From NCBI GenBank assembly GCA_030141605.1, contig JAQGDQ010000737.1, positions 1-64,000 of the forward strand: 64,000 nt of DNA. The letters run 5' to 3'. Shown piece by piece: positions 14,501 through 29,500 of this stretch (positions are counted from its first letter, which is position 1; the number at the start of each line of letters is the position of its first letter). Below the pieces are notes generated by a model, which saw only the letters and a list, made by a program, of their open reading frames with translations, ran no database searches and was not told the DNA's origin. The stretch comes from Tubiluchus corallicola. Taxonomy: Eukaryota; Priapulida; Priapulimorpha; Priapulimorphida; Tubiluchidae. The position numbers were made by a program, and so were the translations under genes.

Positions 14501-17500
14501 CATACTAAAAGCACTGCATGCCAAAAACAATGCACTAAAAACAAACGGCATAGTTTGATGGTTTTAGTTACTTTTCGCAATCAGTATTAGTGTAAATAAA
14601 TCTTTTTTTAGTTTTTTATCTGAAAGAACGGTGACTAACTTTTCGAACACTCGGTACGATACTTACTTTCAACAAACCATAACATCGTTTATAAACATAA
14701 ACTTGTATTTCAGAAGATGGATGAGACAGAAGCTTGAGCAATAGCAGCTGACTGGGCTTTTGTAAATTCGCATTCAAACTTTTTTCTTTACTTCTTCATA
14801 TGGAAAGAAAAGAGAAAATCAAGCTAATTACTAATTAACGTGGAAAACTTTGCAAACACACAGTTAAGGAGTATTGCAAAACTAAAGATAGGATTCCATG
14901 TATGCGTAATGTATGATCCGTATTCATTCAAGTGTGATCGCTCTCTCGTTTAAACACGTATCACGGGAACTACTGTTGTCTAGGTTTTTTAGTTTTTTTA
15001 ATTTATTTGATATGATATGTGGCCAATCAAGATACATTTTACGAAAAATCCACACCAATTTACAGACAATTTTTATTACAGGCACCTAAAAACATTCATA
15101 GTTAAAAACAACACAACTTTATTAAACCTTTTACATTAAAAAGTTAAAATCATGCACTGCACTATACTCTGCACTGCTAGCACCGCTTTTCAGAATCAGC
15201 ACCCCCAGTAATTTTAACTGAGCCGTAACTGAAGCTGTCTGTTGTTACTTTTTAGGCCCCTATGAATATCAGTTAGAAATCCAACTTGAGGGTTCGCTCT
15301 CAGTGGTAAGTCTTACCGACTAACTTCACGAAAATGAAGGACTGATTGGGGTTATTGCCCTGCTTATTCTGGACTCAGACAAGCTCAGATTGCAGGAAAC
15401 CGGTCTCAATTTTTCAACATTTTCTCGGGGGAGACCTCCCCGTCTCCGGCTCCCTCTTTCGGCACTCAAAGTAGTACACCAAACAGTCCATTCTTAGACA
15501 TTCCGGGGCCCCTCCTTTTTAAACATCCTGGATCCACCCCTGTACCTTCACACTTGTATGAGCAATGGCAACAACTTGGATGACATTCCGACACCCCTCC
15601 TTTTTAAACATCCTGGATCCACCCCTGTACCTTCACACTTATATGAGCAATGGCAACAACTTGGATGACATTCCGGGGCCCCTCCTTTTTAAACATCCTG
15701 GATCCACCCCTGAACCTTTACACTTATATGAGCAATGGCAACAACTTGGATGACATTCCGGGGCCCCTCCTTTTTAAACATCCTGGATCTACCCCTGTAC
15801 CTTTACACTTATATGAGCAATGGCAACAACTTGGATGACATTCCGACACCCCTCCTTTTTAAACATCCTGGATCTACCCCTGTACCTTTACACTTATATG
15901 CGCAATGGCAACAACTTGGAAGACATTCCACACTCCTATATTGTTCAGCAAACTACACACAAGGAAGCAACACACAGTCTAGCTAAGAAACATCAAACCC
16001 GGATAACTTACATAACCGAACACAAGTTTATGCACTGGCGAATATATTCAAAATAACGGTGATACGGCAGGCTAGAAAGAGCTTCGTCGGCTAAATGCAG
16101 CTTCTCTGCTTCGTTACCCTGCGTACAAAACAAAACTTCAGCTTAGTGCAACGATTAAGATGTAAAAGAAAAAGATTGTCACTATTGCTGCTATAATATG
16201 AAAGAGAATTTTAAATCTTCAGTGAAACAGAGAATTTAACAAAAACTAATTATTTAGGATCCTAACTTAGCAGCGGGTTTGTTCCAATAATGAAGATGAT
16301 ATTATTTACTGAAATCTAATAATTTGTTAACCCTTTCAGTCCCAAATTATTTTTTTAATAAGAAAAAAAATTTTGGCTTGGTACTTTTGTTCAGTATGTC
16401 CATCTTGTTCACACATAATAATTATTTTTTTCTGTCTGTGCCTGCGTGCTAAATGCAGCCTGTATCCCACGGGATACATTGGGATTCAATGGAAGCATAA
16501 AATGTGCTTCATTTTGCAACTGCTGATAATTTTTTAAAGTATTTAAGACATTTAGTATGCATGCCATGCTGATCTGTACAAAGTCGTCTCTAAAGTACTG
16601 TACCTTGCGCAGTTTTTAATGCTATGTAGGTTTTCTAGTTTGCCATTTTATCACCATTTTAGTCTATTGTTATTGGCTTAAATCAAAATAACTATTAACA
16701 GATCAAATAACTGTCAGTTTTAAAATTTTATTAATTTTAAAGGCAGAAAATATTCTCGTATCCCACGGGATACAACGGGTATGAAAGGGTTAAAAGAAGT
16801 TGAGTTTGCTATTCTCTTTTTTTCGACATTAAATCGTTGCTTACATAACAGCTCATATTTTACAAAGCTCAGTGAGGTTTTTCTCAATTATCCATAAATT
16901 TACATTATGTTAAACAAACAAAAGGCTGAATTCTTTATACCTACGATAAATGAATTAGGTGATCTTAACTGTTTATCAAAATTTAGCTTCTTTACTATAT
17001 GAAAGCATTAAGTACATACAAATTAGAAAAAAAAACATGTAACTATAGTACGAACCATACAAAGAAATAATCATGTTAAAATATTAAATCATATAATCAG
17101 TAAAAGATTCTCATATTTAATATTATATATATTAAATTATATGAAAGAATATTAAATCATCTTAACATTTCTAATTTCATTTACGATATTATTGATTTTT
17201 TTTCTGTTTACATTATCCTACACGGAGGAGTATTTACATAGTTGTATTCATCGGATTGCATGAGAATGTGGGATTCTTATACAAATCACCAAAGATGAGA
17301 CCAATAACTAATCTAGATTAAGAAGAAATGATGGAGATTTTATCATGCTTTTCGGCGGTAGAGGGCGTTATAAAAACATAACATTCGAGGTTAGAGCTTT
17401 GATGATGGCACCATTTTCGACAATCTATACATCAAACGAAGTCTCGATCCCGTCCTTTACCAATGGGAGTTTATTCTTCGAATTGGGGCTACCGGGAGGA

Positions 17501-20500
17501 ACGCGGGGCAAAAAACATCTAAAAATGGCCGTTATTTACACATTTTTTACAAAGCATACCACTCATTTCAACTGAGCGGGAACGTGCCAGGGGTGGCGCT
17601 GGTAATGATTGGATAGCCCGTTCAACGGTGTATGTAGTATGCATATTTAGAATTCATGGGCGAGCCATAGCTTCCCGTAACTGTCCTTTTGCTGGACCCA
17701 ACTCCTGATTTTTTCTAAATTTTGACAGAACACCATATAAAAACGTTCTAGTGTCACTCTCGGAAGGAAGTATATAACTCTTTAGAAAGAGCAAAAACAG
17801 GGCTACATGATGATGTGAGTCATATTTTAGGATGCCTCCACCAAGAGAAGCGGTGATTGCAGGTTCCACTTTGGGCGATTCTCATTTAGAACCTACAGCG
17901 ATGTTTGCATTGTTGTGACGTCATTCCATTCTACTCTGCCTAGAACTTTAATTCAGTAAACGCTACTGCTGCTTTTGCATTGAGTAAATAGATAAACACT
18001 GCATAGGTTGTGCGTGCATTATTGATTATAAGTGCATTTACATGCAAATTTTTTGTGGGGACTTTGCTAGTATGAACATTAATTTGCTAATGAGTGTCTG
18101 CTGCATCCTCTTGAATCCAGTGAGCATGCAGTTTTCAGGAATACAATTTTCTGGAATTCCATAGATAAGAAGACCGTGAAAAAACTGGATTTATGAGGAT
18201 GTTGGGGTTTTGTGGGGTTGTGGTTTGTTGGTTTTGTGTGGGTGGTTTTGGTTTTTTGGTTATAGATAAGAGACCGTGAAAAAACTGGATTTATGAGGAC
18301 TGTCTAAGGGAAGAACAGTCAGTAACAGCAGAAGAACAGATACTGTGAGCAAACTATTGGCATTTAGGAATCAATAACTAGACTATTAAAAACTAGTAAC
18401 TAGTTAATGTCAGCTTGGCTATTTACTTATTTAGCTAATTCGGTTAGACAAAAACAAACCAAATCTTTCGGAAATCACAATTTTCAATTAGACAAAAATG
18501 ATGTTTCTAGAATGTTTCATGAAAAATTAAAATCTTGCAGATTCCTAGAAGTAACTTCTGCGGGGAAATTGATTTGGGCAGAACGACGAACAGAATCAAT
18601 GATTTACTTCCGCTAATTTTAACTCTTTACCTGTTTATTGCACATCATTAAAAACTGGCAACACTTGTCGACCGATCCGCAAACGTCTTTGCATCGTCGG
18701 AACGTATCATGCAATTCAGCATCAATGCTTGACATATATTTGACTAGGTCATGTGACAGAGATGGAAGGGCACGGGAAAACGGTAAATCCGCAACGATGC
18801 CCGCTAACACAGACCTCAGTTCTTCAGGAATTACGCCAGAAGCCTGAGATAAAGAAAGCAACATAAGTATATATGTAGCATTGTAATGATCCATGTCTGA
18901 CGCAACATAATCACATATGTAGCATCGTAATAATCAGTGTCTGTCGCAATGGAAGCACATATGTAGCATCGTAATGATCAGTGTTTGATGCAACATAAAC
19001 ACGTATGTAGCATAGTAATGAACAGTGCTTGCTGCAACATAAGCACATACGTAGCATTGCAATGAACAGTGTTTGATGCAACATAAGCACATATGTAACA
19101 TCATAATGATCAGTGTTTGAGGCAACATAAGCACATGCGTAGCGTGGTAATGATCAGTGTTTGATGCAACATAAGCACATACGTAGCATCGTAATGATCA
19201 TTGTTTCATGCAACATGTGCACATATGTAGCATCAAATTGATCAGTGTTTGATCCAACATAAGCACATATGTTGTGATGCGACATAAGCAGATATGTAAC
19301 ATTATAATGATCAGTGGTTGACGCAACATAAGCACATACATAACATCGTAATGATCGGTGTTTTACACAACATAAGCACATATGCAGCATCGTAATGATC
19401 AGTGTTTTACACAACATAAGCACACACCTAACATTGTAATGATCAGTGGTCGACACAACATAAGCACATATGTAGCATCGTAATGATCAGTGTTTGATGC
19501 AACATAAGCACATATGTAGCATCGTAATGATCAGCGTTTGACTTTAGTTAGCAAGATAAACAAAAACATTTGCCCAAACTACAAAAAGTGAAGGATCATC
19601 AATCAAAGTTCACTTTTCATCAAAAAAGAAGCAAAGACAAAGAAAGGATTTATTTAAAGTATTTAACAGACAACTTTAGCACTAATGGGTATTTAGCGAC
19701 TTACATTTTACAACAATACAAGTAGGAATGCATCATGCAATTAACGAATGATATGCAGGGTAAATGTAAAGTCAGCTGCTCCTAGAATCGAACTCAAGAT
19801 TGAAACCACTCGGGCACCTCACCTATGACAATCAGAACCCAAGCAACTTATTACCTGTTAATGAAACCATGCTTGCATACCTGTTCTTGGGCAACAGTAG
19901 CTAACAGCAACCGAATCAACATTGAAGCAAGATACATGTATTTTAATCGACTCAGCCTTGTATCAACGTGCTGGTCTGGCAGAGACAAATGAAAAAGTAT
20001 CGTACCAAGATCCTCCAGTAAATGCTCTAAACTTGTAGACTAAAATAAACAAAATATTAAACACGTAACAAGAAGTTGAAGAAGAAAGAATGGTTAGATC
20101 ATATTAAAGAAGAATAAGGATAAATGTTCACAGATCTAGTTAAAAAGAATTGGCTCATTAGGAAGACAGAGGGTGGCTAGTTCGTCACATGACTTTCTTT
20201 CCTCCCTAGGATATCACCAAATCCTGTAAATCCTCGCGTAATGACTCCCCGTTTAGCGAATTTTCGTTTTAACGACGCTGACCTTTTGACTTCTTGTTTT
20301 CATTTAAAGATGCACATTTTGCTTTAGCGACAATTTTTTTACTTTCCTCAAGGCAAATTTTTATTTCGTGAGCAACATTTTTACCTAATTTGATGCATTA
20401 AAAATGGTATCTATTGCATTATTCTATTCTAAAAATGTACAACTAACAAAAACACTACAATTATTATGTTTTTGCTTCCTGACTGACTACGAGCCATGGG

Positions 20501-23500
20501 TGGTGCTGGCTATGGATAGATAGCCCGTTCAGCGGTGGGTATTTTTCTTATTAAAAGAAAGCCCAAGCCTGAGAAAGCACAAAGGAAACACTGGGAAGTT
20601 CGGCTTGTTTTTATGTTCGCAAAAATGTTAGAAGGATTTAGTAATAAAAACTGAAATAAGCGCCTCATGTAACCAGTAAAATCAATTTAAATTCACGATC
20701 ACTTCATGCTTGGACACTCCCATTTTCAATGCCCATTCTTCTTCCAATGACGTCATTCGTCTTGAAGAAAAGTAGTGCACTGTCAATTTTTGTCAAAAGT
20801 ATAAGTTTTTACAAAAAATTAGATAGGTAATTTTGTAATATTTTTGCACGAACATTAGGTAATCTGCAGAAGTTTGAATTAGTTTAAGCAGTGCGCGCTT
20901 ACGGAAAGCCACGATGCGCTTGCGGAAAGTCACAAAGTCTCCCAGTTACGTCATGATTTTCAAGTGAATGGAGGAAACCACCACGCCTGAAAATTTCTGT
21001 TCAGAGGTAGTATAATTTAAATTTATGCTTTATAGGCAGTTCTTTGTTATATTTTTCTAAGTTTAAGTGATAGCAGTAAAATAAACCTAACATACTAAGT
21101 GACTTGTTCTTTCCTTTAGCACACCACAAACAGTTTAAGTGATAACAGTAAAATAAACCCGAGATACTGAGCGACTTGATCTTTCCTTTAGCACACCACA
21201 AACAGTTTAAGTGATAACAGTAAAATAAACCCGAGATACTGAGTGACTTGTTCTTTCCTCTAGCACACCACAAACAGTTTAAGTGATAACAGTAAAATAA
21301 ACCCAACATACTGAGTGTCTTGTTCTTTCCTTTAGCACACCACAAACAGTTTAAGTGATAACAGTAAAATAAACCCAGCATATTGAGTGACTTGTTCTTT
21401 CCTTTAGCACACCACAAACAGTTTAAGTGATAACAGTAAAATAAACCCAACACATTGAGTGACTTGTTCTTTCATTTAAATCTAACGAAAGAAGAACTTT
21501 TACTTACAATCTCCTTGGCCAAATTAGTCCTTTTATACCAAATAGTAGGAGTAATAGTTTCTTGTGTTAGTTTAACAGCCCAGTGCAGTAACAAAGCTGT
21601 CGGGTGAATCACATTCCACCTGCAAAAATACAAAGTACAAAAAAATTTATTTAATAGTATTTAATATAAATAAATAATAACTAATAGTATTTATTTAATT
21701 TTATTTAATAGTTTCTTGTGTTAGTTTAACAGCCCAGTGCAGTAACAAAGCTGCCGAGTGAATCACATTCCACCTGCAAAAATACAAAGTAGAGAATTAT
21801 TTATTTACGGTTTTCATTGTTTATTGACTCCATAGCAGAAATATAAATTCGATTTTAAATAATTATTTTAGTACGTTTGGACCGATCGATACTCAGTGTA
21901 TCAAGCAGTTACAATTTAAATTTGAAAGACTAGTTACTATATTTCACACAAAATTTTAAAAAATCTTACCGAAGTCACATCATTTACACTGTTACCAAAT
22001 TGGGCATATATGAAGAAGGCGTAAATCTGCATGTACCGTAATTTTATGAAGCCAGACTTGCGGCTTCATGGCGCCATGGACTATTTACATTCGATGCTGT
22101 AATTCTTTAGTCGGCCCAGTAATCCTACACGCTTGATTATGTATCACTTGCAATGGTTAACCTAACAAAACTGTACTGGCAGATCAAGTGTTATGTTGGA
22201 CAGACTAACATGCAAAAGTCTAAATTACCCGCACTGCTGAATCAGAGACGTAGCTGCTTTCAAGATGCTCACATAGTAATCCACACGCTTAGTAATCCTA
22301 CACGCTTGATTATGTATCACTTGCAATGGTTAACCTAACAAAACTGTACCGGCAGATCAAGTGTTATGTTGGACAGACTAACATGCAAAAGTCTAAATTA
22401 CCCGCACTGCTGAATCAGAGACGTAGCTGCTTTCAAGATGCTCACATAGTAATCCTACACGCTTGATTATGTATCACTTGCAATGGTTTTGTGGGTGTGT
22501 TTGTTGGGTTGGTTTTGTGTGTGGGTGTGTTTGTGTTGTTGGGTTAACCTAACAAAACTGTACTGGCAGATCAAGTGTTATGTTAGACAGACTAACATGC
22601 AAAAGTGTAAATTACCCGCACTGCTGAATCAGAGACGTAGCTGCTTTCATGACGCTCACACAGTAATCTGGTAAGAGAATTTGAGCTGATGGACAAGTGG
22701 AGGTACTCATCTCTTCGTGTATGAATGGCTCTTGACTGCCGGCACTGTCATCTGTCATGGTTATGCTTTCTGGTGTAGCATTTCTGCTGCTGCAAAACAT
22801 CAAATAGACAGTCATGCTTTCTGGCGTAGCATTTCTGCTGCTGCAAAACACCAAATAGACAACTTCCACATTCGCATAACACACAAAACAAGCATAATTC
22901 TCCACAAAAAAAAACTGAGGCAATCTGGCAGACAAGCCAGCTCAAAAGCCTGCTGGTCACCCACTCATTTCCTTACCGGGCTTAGTCTTGCTTCACTTTT
23001 GCCAATAATACCTTTAATCAGCTTATTAAAGGAAAGCCCAAGCCTGGAAAAGCACAAAGGAAAGTTGGGCTTATTTTTACGTTTGCAAAAAAATGTTAGA
23101 AGGATTTAGAATAAAACTGCAGTAAGCACTTCGTGTATTTAGTAAAACCACTTTAAAGTCACGATCACTTCATGCTTGAACGCTCCCATTTTCAATGCCC
23201 ATTCTTCTTCCATGGACGTCATTCGTCTTGAAGAAAAGTAGCGCACTGTCAATTTTTGTTAAAAGTATAATTTTTTACAAAAAAATAGATAGGTAATTTT
23301 GTAATACTTTAGCGTGAACATTAGGTAAGCTGCTGAAGTTTTAATTAGTTTAAACAGGGTGCGCTTACGGAAAGTCACGAAGTCTCCCAGTTACGTCATG
23401 ATTTTCAAGTGAATGGCGGCAACAACCACGCCTGAAAATTTCAGTATTATATTTTAAATTTATACTTTATAGGCAGTTCTTTGCAATTTTCTTTGTATTT

Positions 23501-26500
23501 TTCTAAGTTTAAGTGATAAACTGTAAAATAAAGGCAATATACCGAGTGACTTGTTGTTTCCTTTAAATAGACTTTAAAATGAAGCCATTTCTTTTAGGCT
23601 TCATATCAAGAGATACTTTCTGGCAACCAGGGAAACCATCTAATAACAGCACAAGCTTTTCATAGCTTACCTAGAGTTGCGATCTCTGCCGTCACCATTG
23701 TGTCTAGGAGGCGCGGGCATTCTGGTTGCGGCAGGACGATGAAACGACATGTTGGGTATCATGTTTGGCACGTCGTTCAACGCATTCGTTATGATGCCAT
23801 CAAAACCGTCTGAAATGAAAAAATGCTCCGTGCAATTTGTGTCACGAAAATACAACCTCAAACTGCAAGAAAAAAATTACAAAAAACAAATATGAACAAA
23901 TCTATTTACATAATTTTGTCGTATTATAAATGTTTGTCAAAGGGAAGGTGAGGTAGTCGAGTGGCTACCACACTTTGGTTAAAATCCACTTGTTCTGCGT
24001 TCAAATCCCAATCCCGTCAGAATTTTTCAAGGCTTATCAAGTCTTAACCGCTTATGTCCAGCCAGAAGTAAGAAGTATGAAACAGAGTAAGAATTTAGCT
24101 GCTATCCCGTGAAAAATTGTAAATAAATGACATAACTATACAGATGCCTATCCACTATCAGAACATGAGACCATTCTGTTTGTTTTTCATATTTCGTTAG
24201 CCCAGTAAGATGGCTGCTATCTGTTGTTAAAAAGCCCAGTAAGATGGCTGCTATCTGTTGTTAAAAAGCCCAGTAAGATGGCTGCTACCTGTTGTTAAAA
24301 AGCCCAGTAAGATGGCTGCTACCTGTTGTTAAAAAGCCCAGTAAGATGACTGCTATCTGTTGTTAAAAAGCCCAGTAAGATGGCTGCTATCTGTTGTTAA
24401 AAAGCCCAGTAAGATGGCTGCTATCTGTTGTTAAAAAGCCCAGTAAGATGGCTGCTTTCTGTTGTTAAAAAGCCCAGTACGATGGCTGCTATCTGTTGTT
24501 AAAAAGCCCAGTAAGATGGCTGCTATCTGTAGTTAAAAATTAAAAAAATTACGCGTGTATTGTAGCTGGCGTAGGAGAATGTCTTAAGCAAAGGAAAAAT
24601 TGCTACGACTACAGATACTACTACGCTACACATTACTGCTACTAGAAAACAAGTCACAACACGTTCAGTAATAACAGTAGTGTTTTCACTGGTAGCAAAA
24701 TCAGACTCGGGTACCCTATTCCCTATACCTGTCCGGTACCTGATTAGGATACAGCAGCAGTGAAGAAACTGTAATCATTTATATTCACAAATAAAAACAA
24801 CCGCTGTACATTTTAACTAACTGCACTGTTATGTTAACAACAAGCATTCATTTATTACACCCTGAGAGCCTGAACACACGAGCTGCTAGTCGCTGTGAAC
24901 ACCCCGCCCACCCCACCCACACACACACAAGGCATATGACTGATTTTTCATCTGCCAGACTTCTTAATTACTTAGTTACACGCTTTGTCCATAAAGCAGC
25001 TACGTCAACAATCAGCTTAGGTACTACCACAATGACAACTATTAATGCAGCCTAGGGATTATGGGAATAAAATAATCTATATTATCTTTTTTTGTGTTCT
25101 GTTAAACTTAACATTCCGTTTATTCATATCTTTGTTAGTGGCCTGAAACGAACTTTTAATGGTTAATAAACAATTTCATTTGGATAATTAGTCTCTTGAT
25201 AAAGAAATCATAGTTTGTTTTTTGTAAGTCACCCCTATGACAAAAATGGTTTGATCTGCCATGTCCCTACTAGTTGCTTAACTGGTGCCAATGTGGCAGT
25301 TAATAATCTGCTACTAGCTATCTACTGTAGAAACACACAGCAGACGGTGGCATTCAAATTTAAATTCTCTAACAATCGATATCATATTATAAATAATGTT
25401 TGCATTTTCATTGTTGGAACAGGGTAGAAATATTAGACTCCCGTAATAGACAATGCGGTTAATTACTCGGGTACACGATGGAAACACTAAATTACACAAT
25501 CTTTTCTACAAGGTTTTGTCCACATGTTTAGCTTTTGGCACTTTGTGGCTTAGACATTAAGTTTTTGGCCTGCAGAGGACAGCACCGCTCAGTAGCCTGG
25601 TGCATGAAGTGTGCCCGGCGTGTGCAGTATCATTGCTACTGGCAGACGTGTCAATTAATTTCCATATTAAATATGATGGTACAGTCTTGTAGTCATACAG
25701 GCCAGACAGAATAGAATTTTCATGACAAGAAAAGGGAAAATCAACGTTTTTGCGTCTCCATGTCCACGTTTTTCAAAATATAACACCACAGATATCTCTA
25801 AAGGAAATCCAGACGATTGCTTAGACATTAGTTCAAAATAAAGTATGCTCTAAAGTACTGAAAACTACAGCAGATTTTTTTAATCAATGTTTAGTTTAAA
25901 CAATAATTACCGCGGATAGTTAAATTTCATTAAATTTTCAAAGATTTGCATGGCTCAGCAAATCCACTAAACTGATAATGGCACCTTAGTGGCACCTGGT
26001 GTGATCGACAAATAGGCGCGGTACCGTGATAAGCATGATCATGAACTGCAGTGTTCATCGGAAGTAGAGGTCCATTTCGTGACATCACATCAGCATCTTA
26101 TACCAATCTTTGCTTACCCAACGTGCTTGACGTGCAAGGGAAGATGCCTACCATTGCACAAACTGTGGTTAGTTTGTGACGTAAGCAACAACTGTGATCG
26201 CTTGCCCGTTAATTAACTTTCCGAGGTAATTATTCAAATATTCGAAACAACAGCTAACTTTTATAGGCAACAAAATTCATATTTTGGATGGTAAATTAAA
26301 ATCAAATTTAGCCTAATCGATATCCCGGTTTTCCTTCAAGGATAATTCCGGCTCCCGTGAGTTTACCTTTCTTCGGACAGAAATAAGCAGGATCTTTAAA
26401 GAAAGCCAGTCTTTCAATCAAGCGCATAGTTATTGTACAAAGGCACTCAACAGCTGCAATGATGGCTGCTTCGTTGAAAGACTCGTCCAACAAAGACAGC

Positions 26501-29500
26501 AAACTCTACATGAATAAAACATAAATTAAATACAGAGACTATAAATAACTGAGATTTATTAGTAAAAGAAAGTTCATCTATGTACCCTAATAAGTATTCT
26601 CTTAATGTGCAAAGCAGTTCAATTCTTTTAACTTTGTTTCCAAACACTTAGCTATCTGTAACTGTATCAATTTCTTTTCTTCAGGTCTGCTTAATCATTA
26701 CCTATTTGGCTTTTGTAAATATATAATTAGTGCATAATATACTGTATCAATTTCTTTTCTATTGGTCTGCTTAATCATTACCTATTTGGCTTTTGTAAAT
26801 ATATAATTAGTGCACAATTTACTGTATCAATTTCTTTTCTATTGGTCTGCTTAATCATTACCTATTTGGCTTTTGTAAATACATAATTAGTGCTTAAGTT
26901 ACTGTATCAATTTCTTTTCTACTGGTCTGCTTAATCATTACCTATTTGGCTTTTGTAAATACATAATTAGTGCATAATTTACTGTATCAATTTCTTTTCT
27001 ACGGGTCTGCTTAATCATTTCCTATTTGGCTTCTGTTAAATACGTAATTAGTGCACAATGTTGTATACTATAGGCTCTGCCTATATAAACTGGTTGTACA
27101 TTTGTAAATTTTTTTACCACTGATGATGACAGCAGCATCTCTATTGAAACGTTTGACATAATTTTTAACTATGTAAATTATAAGTTTTAATAAAGTTTAA
27201 TATTTAACTATAAGTAAAATATTAGTAATAATAGATATTGACTGACTCGTGAACCCTAATCACAATGTTGTATGTTGTCTTTGCTTGTTGCTCGATTTGT
27301 AAACTACACGAGGAGTCGTTGCTCTATCATAATGATCACTGAAAAAATCCCTCCTTAACCCTTTCAAACCCTGATTAACTTGTTTAATCCTGATTAACGA
27401 CGCACCGTTTTTAATGACGACTTTTTTACTTTGCTCAATGTCAATTTTTATTTCATCAACAATTTTTTTACCTAATTTGATGCATTAAAATAATACACAT
27501 TGCATCACTCTATTCAAAAACTCACTAGTAACATAAATACTAAAATTATTATACGTTTTTATTTCCAGTATGACCACTAAATGCTAGTTGTTTTCCAAAG
27601 ACAATAATTAATCTCCAAAATTACATATCCAATAACCTAATAAGTCTATTTTTATTGAATTTAAATGAACTAACAATTCATACATTCACCTTAGCAGTTC
27701 CTGACTACACGTACATTTTAAGCGAATAAAAAACAGGTAAATATCAACAGTTATTTATTTTAGCTGCATTTTTATATGAGACTAAACTAATTTTGCGCAA
27801 GCAGCATTAAGTTAGCTCTTACTTGTACGACGACGGGTCTCTGTAGGAGAAGCTCAATATGAAAATCTTGAAGAACTACGTCACTTAAAAATTCACAAGA
27901 CGTCACAATGTGCTGGTGGTTGATACTTCGTAATGACCTGCAATTAGAAATACAGTAAACTATGTATAACTTTAACACACTGGGACTGGAAAATTTGTTG
28001 GAGTTATCTGAGGGTGTGGGTTAGACAATGTTTGTAAGAAAACAATATTGAGTCGCTCATCAACATCAAACAATGGACTACTGCCTGCGAAAATCTGAGC
28101 CTGAAAATCTGAATAGTCTGAGCCTTTAATCAAATATCAGGCAATTTTTATGAATAATCAAAAATAAAATAACAGGTCCACCTCTATTGTAGTCTGAGTA
28201 GCAAGGTTAATAGAGTTTGACAATAACAATTTGTCTGCTTGCTAAACCAAAATCGTTTGTAACTCAGCATAGTTAAAATATGTTATGATGCTTCAAAGTA
28301 GAATGTACCAAAAATTTGGCCAAATACCAATTTTTTTATTTTTTACGAAAACAAATACTAAATGTATTACACTTTTATATTCTAGTATCAAATTATCAAA
28401 AAAATGTTAAAAAATACTAGAAATTTATTTTATAACTCAGTACGCACTTCTCTGTCTGTAAACTAGTTTTGCAAATGCGAAAATATTCGTTTCTTCAAAC
28501 TCAAGTCACTTTGCTTGCAGTTTTTCCTATAGTCAAGCCTAGATCTTCATCTGGAAGAGCCATCTACTGGATTTAAACAATGTGCTCTTGCAGTTATAAA
28601 GTCCATAGCAACCAACATGTACAGTTGCTAAGTGTTGGGTAGAAACGCGAGAAAAAACAATGGCTGACTTTAACAGTGATTTCTTCAATATTACGTTTTT
28701 CAGTGAGCAGCCTGCACCTCAACTTCAATGTAGATTATTTCAGCTTAGAAATAACATAGAAAAATGAACTTGGTATCAAAATGATCCTCATGAAAGGGAG
28801 ATTCAGGATATGTGAATAACTAAAAAAATCTCAACTGCCAACTAATGGACGTTTTCACTTGCAAGCAAACAAATGTCAATATATCAGAACGCGTTTTAGA
28901 AACTTCCGCTGACTAATTAGTGACGTCTTCTGTTTTTCAACATGTGAATTTCTGATATCGCACAAATCAGTTACAGTAGAAGTTGATCCCATTTACGTTA
29001 ACAAAATTATGAATGTAACATCGAGACTCACCAGGCTAAACAGCACATAGAACAGATTATATACCAACCCTATGTTTTAAGCAAACTAATTCGGATAGTT
29101 TAATCAAAAGAGCTACGTTACCTTAACTAACTATTGTACTTCTAGCTGTCCGAAACCTTAAAACTTTACTAAACAGAACTGCAACAAACACTACTGACCC
29201 AGGTAAGAACCATACAAGTTTGACCTAACGCACAATAAACCCAATATTTACATAAAGTTGAATAAATTTGTTTTGAAATTTGATACCACTTACCTACTGC
29301 CTTTTTCAATACAAGGTTTGCGTCAGCAGTAACGCTGTATAAAACTGGTAAATTTAAACTCCTGTGATGACTGTTAGGTGCAGCCATCTTAATGGTAGAT
29401 TTGAAACAGGTTTTGATAAAAATGAGTGAACTTTGAAAAAAGTAATCAAAGCATTCGTAGCATACATGTTACTAACTATGTACAATTTTAAATGATTGTA

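Noticed and set aside
21001-21453. 150-codon minus-strand frame of 24-residue repeats (MLGLFYCYHLNCLWCA...)
   Set aside because: A product of the 72-bp array; no splice context or independent support.
26661-27060. CRISPR-like regular 80-bp repeats
   Set aside because: Whole unit repeats without unique spacers in a eukaryotic intron; an ordinary minisatellite.
29260-29387. Minus-strand start-like exon MAAPNSHHRSLNLPVLYSVT... with a GTAAGT donor
   Set aside because: It lies between two well-phased RTTN exons and its leftover phase (1) does not fit the next exon (needs 2). No partner exon or homology was found.
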